From Azotobacter vinelandii CA (GTDB lineage: Bacteria > Pseudomonadota > Gammaproteobacteria > Pseudomonadales > Pseudomonadaceae): a stretch of 64,000 bases of DNA. The notes beneath the pieces were generated by a model. It was not told the DNA's origin. It was given only the letters and a program-made list of their open reading frames with translations, and searched no databases. A program made the translations under genes and the position numbers. The stretch lies in the NCBI RefSeq assembly GCF_000380335.1, contig NC_021149.1, positions 2,594,501-2,658,500 of the forward strand, written 5' to 3'. Shown piece by piece: positions 51,982 to 61,241 of the stretch (its first letter is position 1; every line of letters begins with the position of its first letter).

Positions 51982-52004
51982 GAAGGTCTCCTCGCTTCAG
52001 AGAT

Positions 52005-52319
52005 TCAGGGGCTTCGCGGAGCCAGCACGATGATCGCCATGCCGGCGAGGGCGACGCCGCCGCCGAACAGATCCCAGACCGTCGGACGGATACCGTCGAC
52101 CAGCCATAGCCAGAGCAGGGCCACGCAGATGTACACCCCGCCGTAGGCGGCATAGACCCGCCCGGCCGCCGACAGCAGCCAGGCGAACAGCGCCAGGCAA
52201 AGCGCCCCCGGCGGCGGCAGCCAGGCGCTCCTGCCCTCCCGAAGCCAGAGCCAGGGCAGATGGCAGCCGAGGATCTCGGCCAGAGCGGTCAGAACGAAGA
52301 GCGCCAGGGTCTTCAACAT
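52005..52319 (-). CDS. ynfA: YnfA-family small membrane protein
   Basis: 104 aa with four hydrophobic helices ([75 protein letters not shown]). The AEILGC motif and the AAYGG segment are typical of YnfA (UPF0060), a relative of small multidrug resistance transporters. ATG 52319 begins the conserved sequence; the frame to 52703 covers a phosphatase remnant. It lies between the ArsC-like gene and the ArsJ-type dehydrogenase, in the place where a transporter would be expected in an arsenic operon. Confidence 0.88.
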   Translation of the reverse strand: MLKTLALFVLTALAEILGCHLPWLWLREGRSAWLPPPGALCLALFAWLLSAAGRVYAAYGGVYICVALLWLWLVDGIRPTVWDLFGGGVALAGMAIIVLAPRSP

Positions 52320-52329
52320 GACATGCCGC

Positions 52330-52703
52330 CCGTCCCCTACCGGCCGAACCGTACGATTCAGAGCGCATGCGCCGGACGGCCCTGGAGCGCGGCGCCTGCA
52401 GCAGGCGATGGCATCGGCGCACGGTCGATCCGGATGCGCGGCGCTCGTCCCGGTACACCCGGAACCGCCCCTGAACCGGATGGCGATGCGGCGCCCCTCC
52501 ACGAACGGCGCCAGATGCCTCTGCATCCAGGCGCTGTCGAAGTCGTCCAGCGGCCCCTGCTCGTCGGCCATCGGCAGGTGAAACCATTCTATGCCGCGCA
52601 CGGCGCACAGGGCAGGCAACTCGTCCGCTCGATTCAGGCGTGGTTCCCCGGCCGGCGCCAGGGCGATCGGCACCGTGCCAGCAAGGTGTCGGCTCACAGG
52701 CAA
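52330..52703 (-). pseudogene. Remnant of a dual-specificity/tyrosine phosphatase-like gene
   Basis: The minus frame reads [20 protein letters not shown], then [20 protein letters not shown]. This resembles phosphatases whose signature is H-C-R-G-G-x-G-R-T-G. Here the catalytic Cys is Phe and the active-site Arg is Cys, and the N-terminus is missing. After the signature the reading stays open into ynfA without family similarity, suggesting a frameshift or deletion. It sits 1 bp after the ArsC-like stop, so an intact version was probably part of the operon. Confidence 0.5.
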
Positions 52704-52704
52704 G

Positions 52705-53175
52705 TCACAGAGTGCCGATCCGCTCCAGTTCGGCCTTCAGGGCCGAGTTGTCCAACCGTTCGAGCGGCAAGGCGAGAAAGGCCTGGATGCGCGTCCCGAT
52801 CCGCGCGACGGTGGCGTCGAAGGCGGCAGCGACCTCTGCCCCGGTCCCCGCCAGTTCGGAGGGGTCCGCCAGTTCCCAGTGGGCCCGGATCGCCGGGCCG
52901 GAGAATACCGGGCAGTCCTCTCCGGCCGCCCGGTCGCAGACCGTAATGAGCAGATCGGGCCTCAGCCCGGCATGGGTTTCAATGGATTTACTGGCCAGCC
53001 CGTAGATCGCCACGCCTGCTCTTTCCAAGGCGTCGAGCGTCAACGGGTGGACGAAGCCCCTCGGCCGGCTGCCGGCGCTGAACGCGCGCATGCCGGCGGG
53101 CGCCAGATGGTTGAACAGCGCCTCGCAGAGAACGCTGCGGCAGCTATTGGCCGTACATAGAAAGAGAACCTTCAT
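52705..53175 (-). CDS. arsC: Low-molecular-weight phosphatase-type arsenate reductase (ArsC-like)
   Basis: 156 aa. The P-loop is at the N-terminus: C7-T-A-N-S-C-R13 within [12 protein letters not shown]. The rest fits the low-molecular-weight tyrosine phosphatase fold ([20 protein letters not shown], then [15 protein letters not shown]). It should reduce arsenate to arsenite, or could act as a phosphatase. It starts 16 bp after arsR on the same strand, so it shares the arsenic-controlled promoter. Confidence 0.87.
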   Translation of the reverse strand: MKVLFLCTANSCRSVLCEALFNHLAPAGMRAFSAGSRPRGFVHPLTLDALERAGVAIYGLASKSIETHAGLRPDLLITVCDRAAGEDCPVFSGPAIRAHWELADPSELAGTGAEVAAAFDATVARIGTRIQAFLALPLERLDNSALKAELERIGTL

Positions 53176-53191
53176 CGTTTCGCTCGCTTGG

Positions 53192-53548
53192 CTAGGTGCA
53201 GATCGTGCTTCGCCCGGAACGGCTGCGCATGCCTTCCAGACGCTCGGCGTCGGGACGCAGCCAGTTCCGGTTGGCGGCCAGGACGGTGGCGAGCGTCTCG
53301 TGCACCCAGTCCGGCAGATGGGGATGCAGGCGGTAGTACACCCACTGGCCCTGGCGACGGTCTGCCAGCACGCCGCTGCCGCGCAGCAGCGCCAGGTGGC
53401 GGGAAATCTTCGGCTGGCTTTCTTCCAGCGCCGCGGTCAACTCGCAGACGCACAGCTCGCCCTCGCGGGCGATCAGCAGGGCCATCCGCGCCCGGGTCTC
53501 GTCGGCCAGACACTTGAAGAGCGCTGTGGGCGTCAGGTGCTCGACCAT
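53192..53548 (-). CDS. arsR: ArsR-family metalloregulator
   Basis: 118 aa winged-helix repressor. TPTALFKCLADETRARMALL begins the fold. ELCVCELTAAL carries the Cys-x-Cys pair that binds arsenite, and SQPKISRHLALLRGSG is the recognition helix. Binding of As(III) releases DNA. ATG 53548 is the natural start, whereas the frame to 53629 runs back through the operator. First gene of the arsenic operon. A perfect 20-bp palindrome 43 bp upstream is the probable operator. Confidence 0.93.
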   Translation of the reverse strand: MVEHLTPTALFKCLADETRARMALLIAREGELCVCELTAALEESQPKISRHLALLRGSGVLADRRQGQWVYYRLHPHLPDWVHETLATVLAANRNWLRPDAERLEGMRSRSGRSTICT

Positions 53549-53591
53549 GGCAGCCCCCGGGAGTCCTTGCCTGATGAATGGGAAGGCCTGA

Positions 53592-53611
53592 ATATATGGA
53601 TATCCATATAT
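53592..53611. promoter_or_regulatory. ArsR operator palindrome
   Basis: ATATATGGATATCCATATAT, a perfect 20-bp palindrome, AT-rich in GC-rich surroundings, 43 bp before the arsR ATG. The position and symmetry fit an ArsR dimer site. Confidence 0.7.
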
Positions 53612-53774
53612 CAAGTAAAGCGGACGCACTGGCCATGACCCGTGCTTTTTCGCCGATACATCCGGCCTTTACATCCGTCCGAGAGCCGACTCATTCGCGG
53701 AGACGTATGTTCGGATGAACAGATGAAAAAAGCATGACAATCGATCCGAACAGGCCGGAAGAAGGAGGTATCCC

Positions 53775-53972
53775 ATGTCCAGTCAATGCGAAACGGCGGT
53801 CGCCAAGGCCATCGGCGCGCTGAAGATCGCCCGGGAACCGGCGACGGCCAGCGTGCTCTATGGCTTCGCCCCGGGCGCCACGCTGGCCACGGTGGCCGGT
53901 GTGCCGATCGAGGGGGCGGTGATGCGCTGGCTGGTCAACGATAGTCGTGCCTGGCACGCGCGCGGCCGCTGA
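53775..53972 (+). CDS. Small protein of unknown function
   Basis: 65 aa. ATG 53775 is preceded by a very good ribosome binding site (GAAGGAGG, 6 bases). The sequence is Ala-rich with a likely amphipathic N-terminal helix (VAKAIGALKIAREPATASVL) and no recognised family. It is divergent from arsR and 95 bp upstream of the gcsR-like gene on the same strand. The ribosome binding site and codon use make it a probable real gene. Confidence 0.6.
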   Translation: MSSQCETAVAKAIGALKIAREPATASVLYGFAPGATLATVAGVPIEGAVMRWLVNDSRAWHARGR

Positions 53973-54067
53973 AGAAGCTTCTCCTCGGGGTCGGCGTCGC
54001 CGGCCGTTTCTCGCTGCGGCATCGGACCGCATACTCGCACGTTCACTCGGTAACCCTGCCTCCCGTC

Positions 54068-55585
54068 ATGCGTATTCACGTCACCTTCATCGACCGCGTC
54101 GGTATCACCCAGGAAGTCCTCGCTCTGCTCGGCGGGCGCAATCTCAATCTGGACGCCGTGGAAATGGTTCCGCCCAACGTCTACATCGACGCGCCGACGC
54201 TCGGCCCCGAGGTCCTCGAGGAACTGCGCGACGCCCTGTTCAAGGTACGCGGGGTGCGGGCGGTGGAGGTGGTCGACATTCTCCCCGGCCAGCGGCGCAG
54301 CCTGCAGCTCTACGCCCTGCTCGCCGCCATGCCCGACCCGCTGCTCGCGGTGGACGGCAACGGCCGGGTGCTGCTGGCCAACCCGGCGCTGATCGAGCTG
54401 GCCGGCCGCGATCCCGACGGCGAGACGCTCGGCGAACTGTTCGCCGCCCCGGAGCTGCACGACGAACTGCTGGCCCACGGTTTCCGCCTGCCGATGCGCG
54501 AGGTCGTCCTCGACGGCCGGACCCTGCTGCTGGACGCCATGCCGATCGGCGAGAACGCCGGGCTGGCCGGCGCCCTGCTCAGCCTGTACGCGCCCAACCG
54601 CATCGGCGAGCGCCTGGCCGCCCTGCATCACGAGCAGGCCGAAGGCTTCGATGCCCTGCTCGGCGACTCGCCGGCGCTGCGTACGCTCAAGGCCCGCGCC
54701 CAGCGGGTGGCGGTGCTCGACGCGCCGCTGCTGATCCAGGGCGAGACCGGCACCGGCAAGGAACTGGTGGCGCGCGCCTGCCACGCGGTCAGCGCGCGGC
54801 GCAATGCGCCTTTTCTCGCCCTCAACTGCGCGGCCCTGCCGGAGAACCTCGCCGAGAGCGAGCTGTTCGGCTACGCCCCCGGCGCCTTCACCGGCGCCCA
54901 GCGCGGCGGCAAGCCCGGCCTGCTGGAACTGGCTCACCAGGGCACGGTATTCCTCGACGAGATCGGCGAAATGTCGCCTTACCTGCAGGCCAAGCTGCTG
55001 CGCTTTCTCAGCGACGGCAGCTTCCGGCGCATCGGCGGCGAGCGCGAGATCCGGGTCGACGTGCGCATCCTCAGCGCGACCCACCGCAACCTGGAGCAGA
55101 TGGTTGGCGAGGGCCGCTTCCGCGAAGACCTGTTCTACCGGCTCAACGTGCTCAACCTGGCCGTGCCGCCGCTGCGCGAGCGCAGCGAGGACATCCTGCC
55201 GCTGGCCCGCCACTTCCTCGACCAGGCCTGCGCGCAGATCCGCCGCCCGCCCTGCCGCCTGGCCCCGGACACCTACCCGGCGCTGCTCGCCAACCGCTGG
55301 CCGGGCAACGTGCGCCAGTTGCAGAACGTGATCTTCCGCGCCGCGGCGATCAGCGAAGGCAATCTGGTGGAGATCGGCGACCTGGACATCGCCGGCACCG
55401 CCGTGGCGCCGCAGGCCGACGAGATCGGCAGCCTCGGCGCGGCGGTCGAGAATTTCGAGCGCGGCATCCTGGAAAGGCTCTACGCCAGCTATCCCTCCAG
55501 CCGCCTGCTGGCCGCCCGCCTGCAGACCTCGCACACCGCCATCGCCAAGCGCCTGCGCAAGTACGGCATTCCCGCCCGCTCCTGA
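54068..55585 (+). CDS. gcsR: TyrR/GcsR-like sigma-54-dependent activator of glycine cleavage genes
   Basis: 505 aa. An ACT domain (about 1-75) begins MRIHVTFIDRVGITQEVLAL and differs from PhhR, matching my memory of P. aeruginosa GcsR. A PAS-like domain (about 80-180) follows. Then comes the AAA+ domain, with Walker A GETGTGKE, GAFTGA near residues 272-277 for sigma-54 contact, FLDEIGEM and RWPGNVRQLQN. The C-terminal HTH is LLAARLQTSHTAIAKRLRKY. GcsR activates the glycine cleavage operon in response to glycine. The gcvP gene 7.2 kb downstream has matching binding sites and a -24/-12 promoter. PhhR is the main alternative but is less likely from the N-terminus. Confidence 0.85.
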   Translation: MRIHVTFIDRVGITQEVLALLGGRNLNLDAVEMVPPNVYIDAPTLGPEVLEELRDALFKVRGVRAVEVVDILPGQRRSLQLYALLAAMPDPLLAVDGNGRVLLANPALIELAGRDPDGETLGELFAAPELHDELLAHGFRLPMREVVLDGRTLLLDAMPIGENAGLAGALLSLYAPNRIGERLAALHHEQAEGFDALLGDSPALRTLKARAQRVAVLDAPLLIQGETGTGKELVARACHAVSARRNAPFLALNCAALPENLAESELFGYAPGAFTGAQRGGKPGLLELAHQGTVFLDEIGEMSPYLQAKLLRFLSDGSFRRIGGEREIRVDVRILSATHRNLEQMVGEGRFREDLFYRLNVLNLAVPPLRERSEDILPLARHFLDQACAQIRRPPCRLAPDTYPALLANRWPGNVRQLQNVIFRAAAISEGNLVEIGDLDIAGTAVAPQADEIGSLGAAVENFERGILERLYASYPSSRLLAARLQTSHTAIAKRLRKYGIPARS

Positions 55586-55785
55586 AAGGTCCGGGCATTC
55601 CGGGGTAAGGGGTCTCGCGGATTTCTGCGTATTCCACAAGAGCGCCCCCGAGGTGGATGACCCCAAGGCTAGGTCGATGGTGGGACGGCCTGTGTCCATC
55701 TCTCCAGCGAGTGCCCCGTCAAGGCCTTGAAGGGCTGGATCGCCGCGCAGGAATCGCGTCCTTGCGATTTCAATCGGGGAAGGGA

Positions 55786-57108
55786 TTAGAGCAGCGGCAA
55801 GGTGTAACTAATGACCAGGCGGTTTTCGTCCAGATTGCGGCTGTCGTTGCCACGCAGCGCGGCGTTCAGCCAGGACAGGCCGACGCCCTTGAACAGGCCG
55901 TTCTGCACCGCGTAGTCGACGCGGAAGTTGCGCTCCCACTCCTTGTTGTCGCTGCCGGCGGCGTCGATGTCGTCGCCGCTGAAGTAGACCAGCCGGGCCT
56001 TCAGCCCCGGCACGCCGAGCTGCGCGAAGTCGTAGGCGTAGCCGGCCACCCAGGTGTTCTCGCCGGCGCTGGCGAATTTGCCGAGCTGAGCGTTGGTGAT
56101 CAGATGCAGGCTGCGCCCGCTCCCCAGGTTGATGTGCGGGAAGTCGCTGTCGCCGCTGACCTTCTGGTAGCCGAGGCTCAGCGCGTGACCTTTCAGGCTG
56201 TAGGTGAACAGCGCGCTCCACAGGTCGTTGTCGACTTCGCCGCTGCTGCCGTCGGCGCCGCTGCTGACATAGCCCTCGGCACGCCCGGAGGCGCTCTCGT
56301 TCTTGCCGTCGGAGTCGCTGTAGAAGTAGCGCAGGTCGGTCTTCAGCGAACCCACCGGCAGCTTCCAGTCGTGCACCAGGCCGACGAAGTGCTGTTTGTA
56401 GAAGTCGCGCAGGTTGCCGTAGTAGTACTGCAGCAGGAGGTCCTTGGTGGCCTTGTAGTCGGCGCCGGCGAAGTGGAACTCGTTGCTGAACCGGGCTTTG
56501 CTGCCGCTGTTGGCGCCGCCGATGGACAGGCCGTGGCTGTCGCCGGAGTTACGCTCGGTCGAGTGTTCGAGCTTGCCGGCGGTCAGGCTCAGGTTGTCGA
56601 TCTCGTTGGAAGTGATCTGCGCGCCATGGAACAGTTGCGGCAGCAGGCGGCCGTCGTTGTAGACCAGCACCGGCATCTTCGGCAGCAGGGTGCCGAGGCG
56701 CGCCTCGGTCTTGGAGAAGCGCAGTTTGCCGGTCACACCGACGCGGCCAAAGTCGGTCTTCGCCTTGCCGTTGCTTTCCAGCGGGAACATGCCGCCGGGG
56801 GTACGCTCGATGTCCGCCTTGCCAGCATGGCCGCCGCCGTCCAGGCGGACGGCATGCATGGCCAGCACGTCGAGGCCGAAGCCGACCGGGCCTTCGGTGA
56901 AGCCGGACTTGAAGTCGAGGAAGAAGCCCTGGCCCCACTCCTCCGAGCGTGGCGCCTCCTGGTTGCGGACGTCCTGGTTGATGTAGAAGTTCTTGAAGCT
57001 CAGCGTGGCCTTGCTGTCCTCGATGAAGCCGGCGGCGTTGAGCTGTTGTGACAAAACCGCAGTCAATATGGCTGCAGTCATGGGCAAGGCCGGGTGAAAC
57101 TTACTCAT
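55786..57108 (-). CDS. OprD-family outer membrane porin
   Basis: 440 aa. The signal peptide is residues 1-25 (LPMTAAILTAVLSQQLNAA). OprD hallmarks follow: GFIEDSKATLSFKNFYIN, EWGQGFFLDFKSGFTEGPVG, GLDVLAMHAVRLDGG, then a beta-barrel ending in the aromatic-rich DENRLVISYTLPLL. Substrate is unknown; OprD proteins pass carboxylates and basic amino acids. ATG 57108 is chosen because AAGGGG lies 9 bases upstream; GTG 57126 and ATG 57117 are alternatives. It is the last gene of a minus-strand catabolic block (MFS, lyase, CoA-transferase), so uptake of the same carboxylate is plausible. Confidence 0.92.
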   Translation of the reverse strand: MSKFHPALPMTAAILTAVLSQQLNAAGFIEDSKATLSFKNFYINQDVRNQEAPRSEEWGQGFFLDFKSGFTEGPVGFGLDVLAMHAVRLDGGGHAGKADIERTPGGMFPLESNGKAKTDFGRVGVTGKLRFSKTEARLGTLLPKMPVLVYNDGRLLPQLFHGAQITSNEIDNLSLTAGKLEHSTERNSGDSHGLSIGGANSGSKARFSNEFHFAGADYKATKDLLLQYYYGNLRDFYKQHFVGLVHDWKLPVGSLKTDLRYFYSDSDGKNESASGRAEGYVSSGADGSSGEVDNDLWSALFTYSLKGHALSLGYQKVSGDSDFPHINLGSGRSLHLITNAQLGKFASAGENTWVAGYAYDFAQLGVPGLKARLVYFSGDDIDAAGSDNKEWERNFRVDYAVQNGLFKGVGLSWLNAALRGNDSRNLDENRLVISYTLPLL

Positions 57109-57156
57109 GCCATTCATCCCCTTCACTCTTGTTTTTATAGGAGCAGGTTTTACAAA

Positions 57157-57174
57157 TCGAATATTTTCATTCGA
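57157..57174. repeat. Inverted repeat upstream of the porin gene
   Basis: TCGAAT-ATTTTC-ATTCGA, perfect 6-bp arms, 48 bp before the porin ATG. A possible operator or part of its promoter. Confidence 0.4.
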
Positions 57175-57414
57175 AACATGCCGAGCTTTTTAGCGCCACA
57201 CGCCAAGCAGAAATAAGGCTTTCATTCATGCTCATGTAGAAACGCAATGGGTTGCGGTAAATTCCCTTGGTTGCGCAGCAGGCAAACTCGAAGCAACTTT
57301 CACTATTGCCAGAACTTTTCTCGATTCATGAAGACGCCAACGCTATCGATGACCCTCGAGCGCTTCGACAGAAAGCTTTATCCAAAGGACGGAGCGTAAT
57401 CCTTTGTTCAACGA

Positions 57415-57444
57415 GAGGCTGGATCAGCGAACCAATCCAGCCTC
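57415..57444 (-). terminator. Probable terminator after the MFS transporter gene
   Basis: GAGGCTGGAT and ATCCAGCCTC, a perfect 10-bp stem with a 10-base loop, 41 bp beyond the MFS stop codon in its direction of transcription. The T-run after it is weak. Confidence 0.65.
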
Positions 57445-57485
57445 ACTCCTGACTTGGTGATTTGTTCATGCCTCGGGCAGCGAAG

Positions 57486-58835
57486 TCAGTCGCTTTGTCG
57501 GGCATCGCGCCGACGCAAGGCCTCAGGTAGCGCAAAGATTAGAATGCAAGCGCAAAGGATACACAGCGTGCCGATCGCGTACAGCGCAGGCGTGGTGCTG
57601 CCAGTGAGATCCTTGACCCGTCCGACCAGCACCGGGCTGACAATACCACCTAATTGTCCCAAGGTATTGATGAGGGCGATGCCGCCGGCCGCACCAGCGC
57701 CTTTGACCAGTTTCGGTGGCAGTGTCCAGAAAGTCGGAATCGCAGCCACCACACCGATCCCCAATACAGCCAGGGCGATGATCAAGAAAGTGCTATGGCT
57801 ATCGAACAATCCGGCACCGAAGAAGCCGGCAGCGGCGATCAATAGCAGACCGCAGACAAATAGCCGTCGTTCGCCGGAGGCATCGGACAGGCGTCCGACT
57901 ATCACCATGCTGATCGCTCCGCACACATAGGGAATCGCCGTGAGCAGACCAATGACGGTCGGACTCTCGATACCCGTGCTGCGAATGAGTTGCGGCGCCC
58001 AGAAGTTCAGCCCGTAAGAAGCCGTTTGGATGAGGAAATAGATCAGCCCGAGCGTAAGAAAGCCCGGCATTTTCAACGCATCCAACAGCGAGTGCTCGTT
58101 GGCATGCTGGCTCTGCTGGTCGATTCGGCCGGATAAAAATGCCTTTTCCTCAAGGCTCAGCCAGCCGGCATCCTCGATACGGTCCTTGAGCACCTTCAAC
58201 ACCAGGATACCGAGCAGCACGCATGGTATTCCACCGACCAGAAACAGCCAGTGCCAGCCGGGTATTTGCAACACGCCATCCATATGGCCAAGCACGAGGC
58301 CTGACACAGGCGCACCGAAGAGACCGGCGAAAGCGGAGGCAAGAAACAGCATCGAAGTGATGCGTCCCCGGAAACTGGCCGGAAACCACAGAGTCAGGTA
58401 ATAAAGCACGCCCGGCGCAAAACCTGCCTCCATGGCACCGATCAAAAAGCGCAAGATATAAAATTGCCAGTCGGTGCTGACGAATACCGTTGCGGCGGTG
58501 GCAATGCCCCAAGAAATCATGATCCGGGCAATCCAACGGCGCGCCCCGACCTTGTATAGCATCAAGTTGCTTGGTACCTCGAATAGCACATAGCCGACGA
58601 CAAATAGGCTGGCACCGAGTCCGTAAGCAGTATCGCTCAAGCCCAGAGCACTCTGTAGCTGAAACTTGGCGAAGCTGATATTGATCCGGTCGAAGAAGGC
58701 GAACAGATAGCAGATCATGATCAGCGGCATGAGGCGCCATGCCACCTTACGGATGATCCGAGCCTCTTCGGATAATGAGCAAGCATCCTCATCCAACGCT
58801 ATCGCGTCCGCCTTTGCAGTTGTATTTATATTCAT
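57486..58835 (-). CDS. MFS transporter, anion:cation symporter (ACS) type
   Basis: About 449 aa, 12 hydrophobic segments. The first two are RLMPLIMICYLFAFFDRINI and LGASLFVVGYVLFEVPSNLM, the classic ACS start with DRxNI and EVPSN. A central loop (VLKDRIEDAGWLSLEEKAFL) precedes the second half. The family imports carboxylates such as tartrate, phthalate and 4-hydroxyphenylacetate. It lies in the same direction downstream of the lyase (168-bp gap), so it probably imports the acid that the CoA-transferase and lyase degrade. ATG 58835 begins MNINTT; ATG 58850 is an alternative. Confidence 0.9.
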   Translation of the reverse strand: MNINTTAKADAIALDEDACSLSEEARIIRKVAWRLMPLIMICYLFAFFDRINISFAKFQLQSALGLSDTAYGLGASLFVVGYVLFEVPSNLMLYKVGARRWIARIMISWGIATAATVFVSTDWQFYILRFLIGAMEAGFAPGVLYYLTLWFPASFRGRITSMLFLASAFAGLFGAPVSGLVLGHMDGVLQIPGWHWLFLVGGIPCVLLGILVLKVLKDRIEDAGWLSLEEKAFLSGRIDQQSQHANEHSLLDALKMPGFLTLGLIYFLIQTASYGLNFWAPQLIRSTGIESPTVIGLLTAIPYVCGAISMVIVGRLSDASGERRLFVCGLLLIAAAGFFGAGLFDSHSTFLIIALAVLGIGVVAAIPTFWTLPPKLVKGAGAAGGIALINTLGQLGGIVSPVLVGRVKDLTGSTTPALYAIGTLCILCACILIFALPEALRRRDARQSD

Positions 58836-59003
58836 ATCACTCTCTGGCATCGATTGTTTTTATATATCTTCCCAACCGCTGGATTCCATCCTCGAAATCG
58901 GTGTCGAAACTTCAATCGGCTTTCTGTCCCTGCCGGGAGAAAAACGATAGTCATCACTGCAAAATCACAAACCTTCTTCGTGAGAAGACTCGGAAAGAAA
59001 AGA

Positions 59004-59942
59004 TCAGAGCTTCGCGTAATCCGGCGACAGGTGCAGGTCGCAGTTGCGCCCGGCCTTGGCCACCTGGCCCGGTACCTCGTGTCCCAACAGCCGAGGCAAT
59101 GTGCGTGACAGATCGATCAAGCGCGCCAGATCGATACCGGTCTCGATACCTACTTCGTCACACAGGTTGACCAGGTCTTCGGTACAGATGTTGCCCGAGG
59201 CTCCGGGCGCGAATGGGCAGCCGCCGAGTCCGCCGAGCGCCGCGTCGAAACGCCGGGCGCCGACCTCGTATGCCGCCAGCACGTTGGCCAGCCCCAAGCC
59301 GCGTGTGTTGTGAAAATGCAAGGTCAGATCCGTTGCCGGCAGTCGTTCGAGCACGCGACCGACCAGTCGCGCGACCTGACGCGGGTTAGCCATACCGGTG
59401 GTATCGGCCAGAGTGATGCCTTGCATGCCCATTTCCAGGTAGGTGTCGACGAAGCCAAGCACCCGCTCCTCGTCGATACGCCCTTCGAACGGACAACCGA
59501 AGGCGGTCGCCACCGTACCATTCAGGCTCAGCGAGGTACCTTGCGCCAGTTCGACGACATCGCCGAACGCAGCCAGCGAGGCCTCGCAGCTCATGCGCAT
59601 ATTGGCGCGATTGTGCGTCTGGCTGGCGGACATCACCAGATTCAGTTCATCGGCGCCACTCTCCAGGGCACGCTGCGCACCTTTCAGGTTCGGCACCAGC
59701 GCCACGTAAATCGTACCGGGTACTCTCTGGATGCCGGTGAATACGGCCTCGCCGTCGCGCAGTGCCGGTACGGCCCTGGGCGAGACGAACGAGCCGGCCT
59801 CGATACGGCTGAAGCCGAAACCGGACAACTGGTCGATCAGCGCGATCTTGTCCAGCGTTTCGACCCAGGTGGGCTCGATCTGCAAGCCATCGCGCGGAGC
59901 GACCTCCTGTACGATGAGACGCCCGGAAAATGGAGCGATCAT
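59004..59942 (-). CDS. Hydroxymethylglutaryl-CoA lyase-like enzyme
   Basis: 312-aa TIM-barrel lyase of the DRE-TIM family. Metal and substrate motifs: [74 protein letters not shown] and the active-site Cys in ALGGLGGCPFAPGASGNICT. It should split a 3-hydroxy-3-methylglutaryl-CoA-like thioester. Its start overlaps the stop of the CaiB/BaiF gene by 4 bp (59939-59942), so the CoA-transferase product is probably its substrate. HMG-CoA and a related citramalyl-type thioester are both possible. Confidence 0.9.
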   Translation of the reverse strand: MIAPFSGRLIVQEVAPRDGLQIEPTWVETLDKIALIDQLSGFGFSRIEAGSFVSPRAVPALRDGEAVFTGIQRVPGTIYVALVPNLKGAQRALESGADELNLVMSASQTHNRANMRMSCEASLAAFGDVVELAQGTSLSLNGTVATAFGCPFEGRIDEERVLGFVDTYLEMGMQGITLADTTGMANPRQVARLVGRVLERLPATDLTLHFHNTRGLGLANVLAAYEVGARRFDAALGGLGGCPFAPGASGNICTEDLVNLCDEVGIETGIDLARLIDLSRTLPRLLGHEVPGQVAKAGRNCDLHLSPDYAKL

Positions 59943-61132
59943 TGGACGATCCCCTCCTCTTTCAGTTGCGCGATCTGTGTGTCGGTCAAGCCAAATTCGG
60001 CCAGCACCTGGGCGGTGTGTTCACCCAGGCTCGGCCCCTGCCAGCGTATTTCGCCGGGCGTATCGGAAAGCTTCGGCACGATGCCCGGCATCTTCACCTT
60101 CGTACCGCCCGGCAACTCGGCCTGCACCAGCATCTCGCGTGCCTGATAGTGCGGATCGGCAACGATATCGACCACCGAATAGATGCGCCCGGCCGGGACT
60201 TCCGCCGTTTCCAGCGACGCGAGCACCTCGTCCATGGAATGAGCGGAAGTCCAGGCAGCGATGGCCTCGTCCAGTTGTGCGCTTTGTGCCGCGCGACCGT
60301 CGTTGTGGGCCAGCGCCGGGTCTTCGCCCAGCTCAGGACGGCCAATGGCCCGCATCAAGCGTCTGAAGATCGGATTGCTGTTGCCGGCGATCACCACGTA
60401 GCCGCCGTCGCGGGTCGGGTAGGTATTCGACGGCGCGATGCCCGGCAGGGCGCCGCCGCTACGCTCGCGTACATGGCCGAGCAGGTCGTACTCCGGCACC
60501 AGGCTTTCCATCAAGTTGAATACGCTCTCCACCAGCGAAACGTCGACCACCTGACCGTCGCCTCGACCGGTCTTGACGCGCAACACCGACATCAGCGCGC
60601 CGATTACCGCATGCAGCGACGCCAGTGAATCGCCCAGGCTGACGCCAACCCGAGCGGGCGCACCGTCCGGCTCGCCAGTGGTGTAACGGATACCGCCCAT
60701 GGCTTCGCCGATGGCACCGAAGCCGGGCCGGTCGCGGTAAGGGCCCGTCTGGCCGTAGCCGGAAATGCGTACCAGAGTCAGTTTTGGATTCAGCGCATGC
60801 AGGGTGTCCCACCCCAGCCCCAGCTTTTCCAGTGCACCGGGGCGCAGGTTCTCTATCAGCACGTCGGCGCTTTCGACCATCTGCTTGATCAGCTCGATGC
60901 CTTCGGCGGACTTGAGATTGATGGAAATGGATTTCTTATTGCGCGACTGCAAATACCACCAGAGCGAGGTGCCCTCATGTAGCTTTCGCCACTTGCGAAG
61001 GGGATCGCCATCACCGGGAGCTTCGATCTTGATTACCTCGGCACCGAACTCGGCCATCAGTCGAGCAGCGAACGGCGCGGCAATCAAGGTTCCAATCTCG
61101 ATTACGCGAAGGCCTTGGAGTGGACCACTCAT
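59939..61132 (-). CDS. CaiB/BaiF (class III) CoA-transferase
   Basis: 397 aa. Family features: LRVIEIGTLIAAPFAARLMA, FGAEVIKIEAPGDGDPLRKW, catalytic Asp region in SADVLIENLRPGALEKLGLG, SGYGQTGPYRDRPGFGAIGE and a C-terminal LGEHTAQVLAEFGLT. It moves CoA from a donor such as succinyl-CoA to a dicarboxylic acid. Coupled by overlap to the HMG-CoA-lyase-like gene. It follows a LysR gene by 109 bp on the same strand. The acid activated is not shown by the sequence. Confidence 0.92.
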   Translation of the reverse strand: MSGPLQGLRVIEIGTLIAAPFAARLMAEFGAEVIKIEAPGDGDPLRKWRKLHEGTSLWWYLQSRNKKSISINLKSAEGIELIKQMVESADVLIENLRPGALEKLGLGWDTLHALNPKLTLVRISGYGQTGPYRDRPGFGAIGEAMGGIRYTTGEPDGAPARVGVSLGDSLASLHAVIGALMSVLRVKTGRGDGQVVDVSLVESVFNLMESLVPEYDLLGHVRERSGGALPGIAPSNTYPTRDGGYVVIAGNSNPIFRRLMRAIGRPELGEDPALAHNDGRAAQSAQLDEAIAAWTSAHSMDEVLASLETAEVPAGRIYSVVDIVADPHYQAREMLVQAELPGGTKVKMPGIVPKLSDTPGEIRWQGPSLGEHTAQVLAEFGLTDTQIAQLKEEGIVQ

Positions 61133-61241
61133 ATAGCGTTACCTCGTTGTCGTTATCGCTCGAGGGGAACGTTACGAGTGGGCCAAGGCGAAATCTAACC
61201 GTTATTGGCCAACGATCGTTCGCGTTTTTCGAACACAGGCT

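Larger units (their letters stand above)
57109..57485. other. Intergenic region between MFS and porin genes
   Basis: 377 bp, lower in GC than the genes. It holds the inverted repeat TCGAAT-N6-ATTCGA at 57157-57174 close to the porin start and a terminator-like hairpin at 57415-57444 after the MFS gene. A 61-codon plus-strand frame (57267-57452) has no ribosome binding site or known relatives. Confidence 0.55.
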
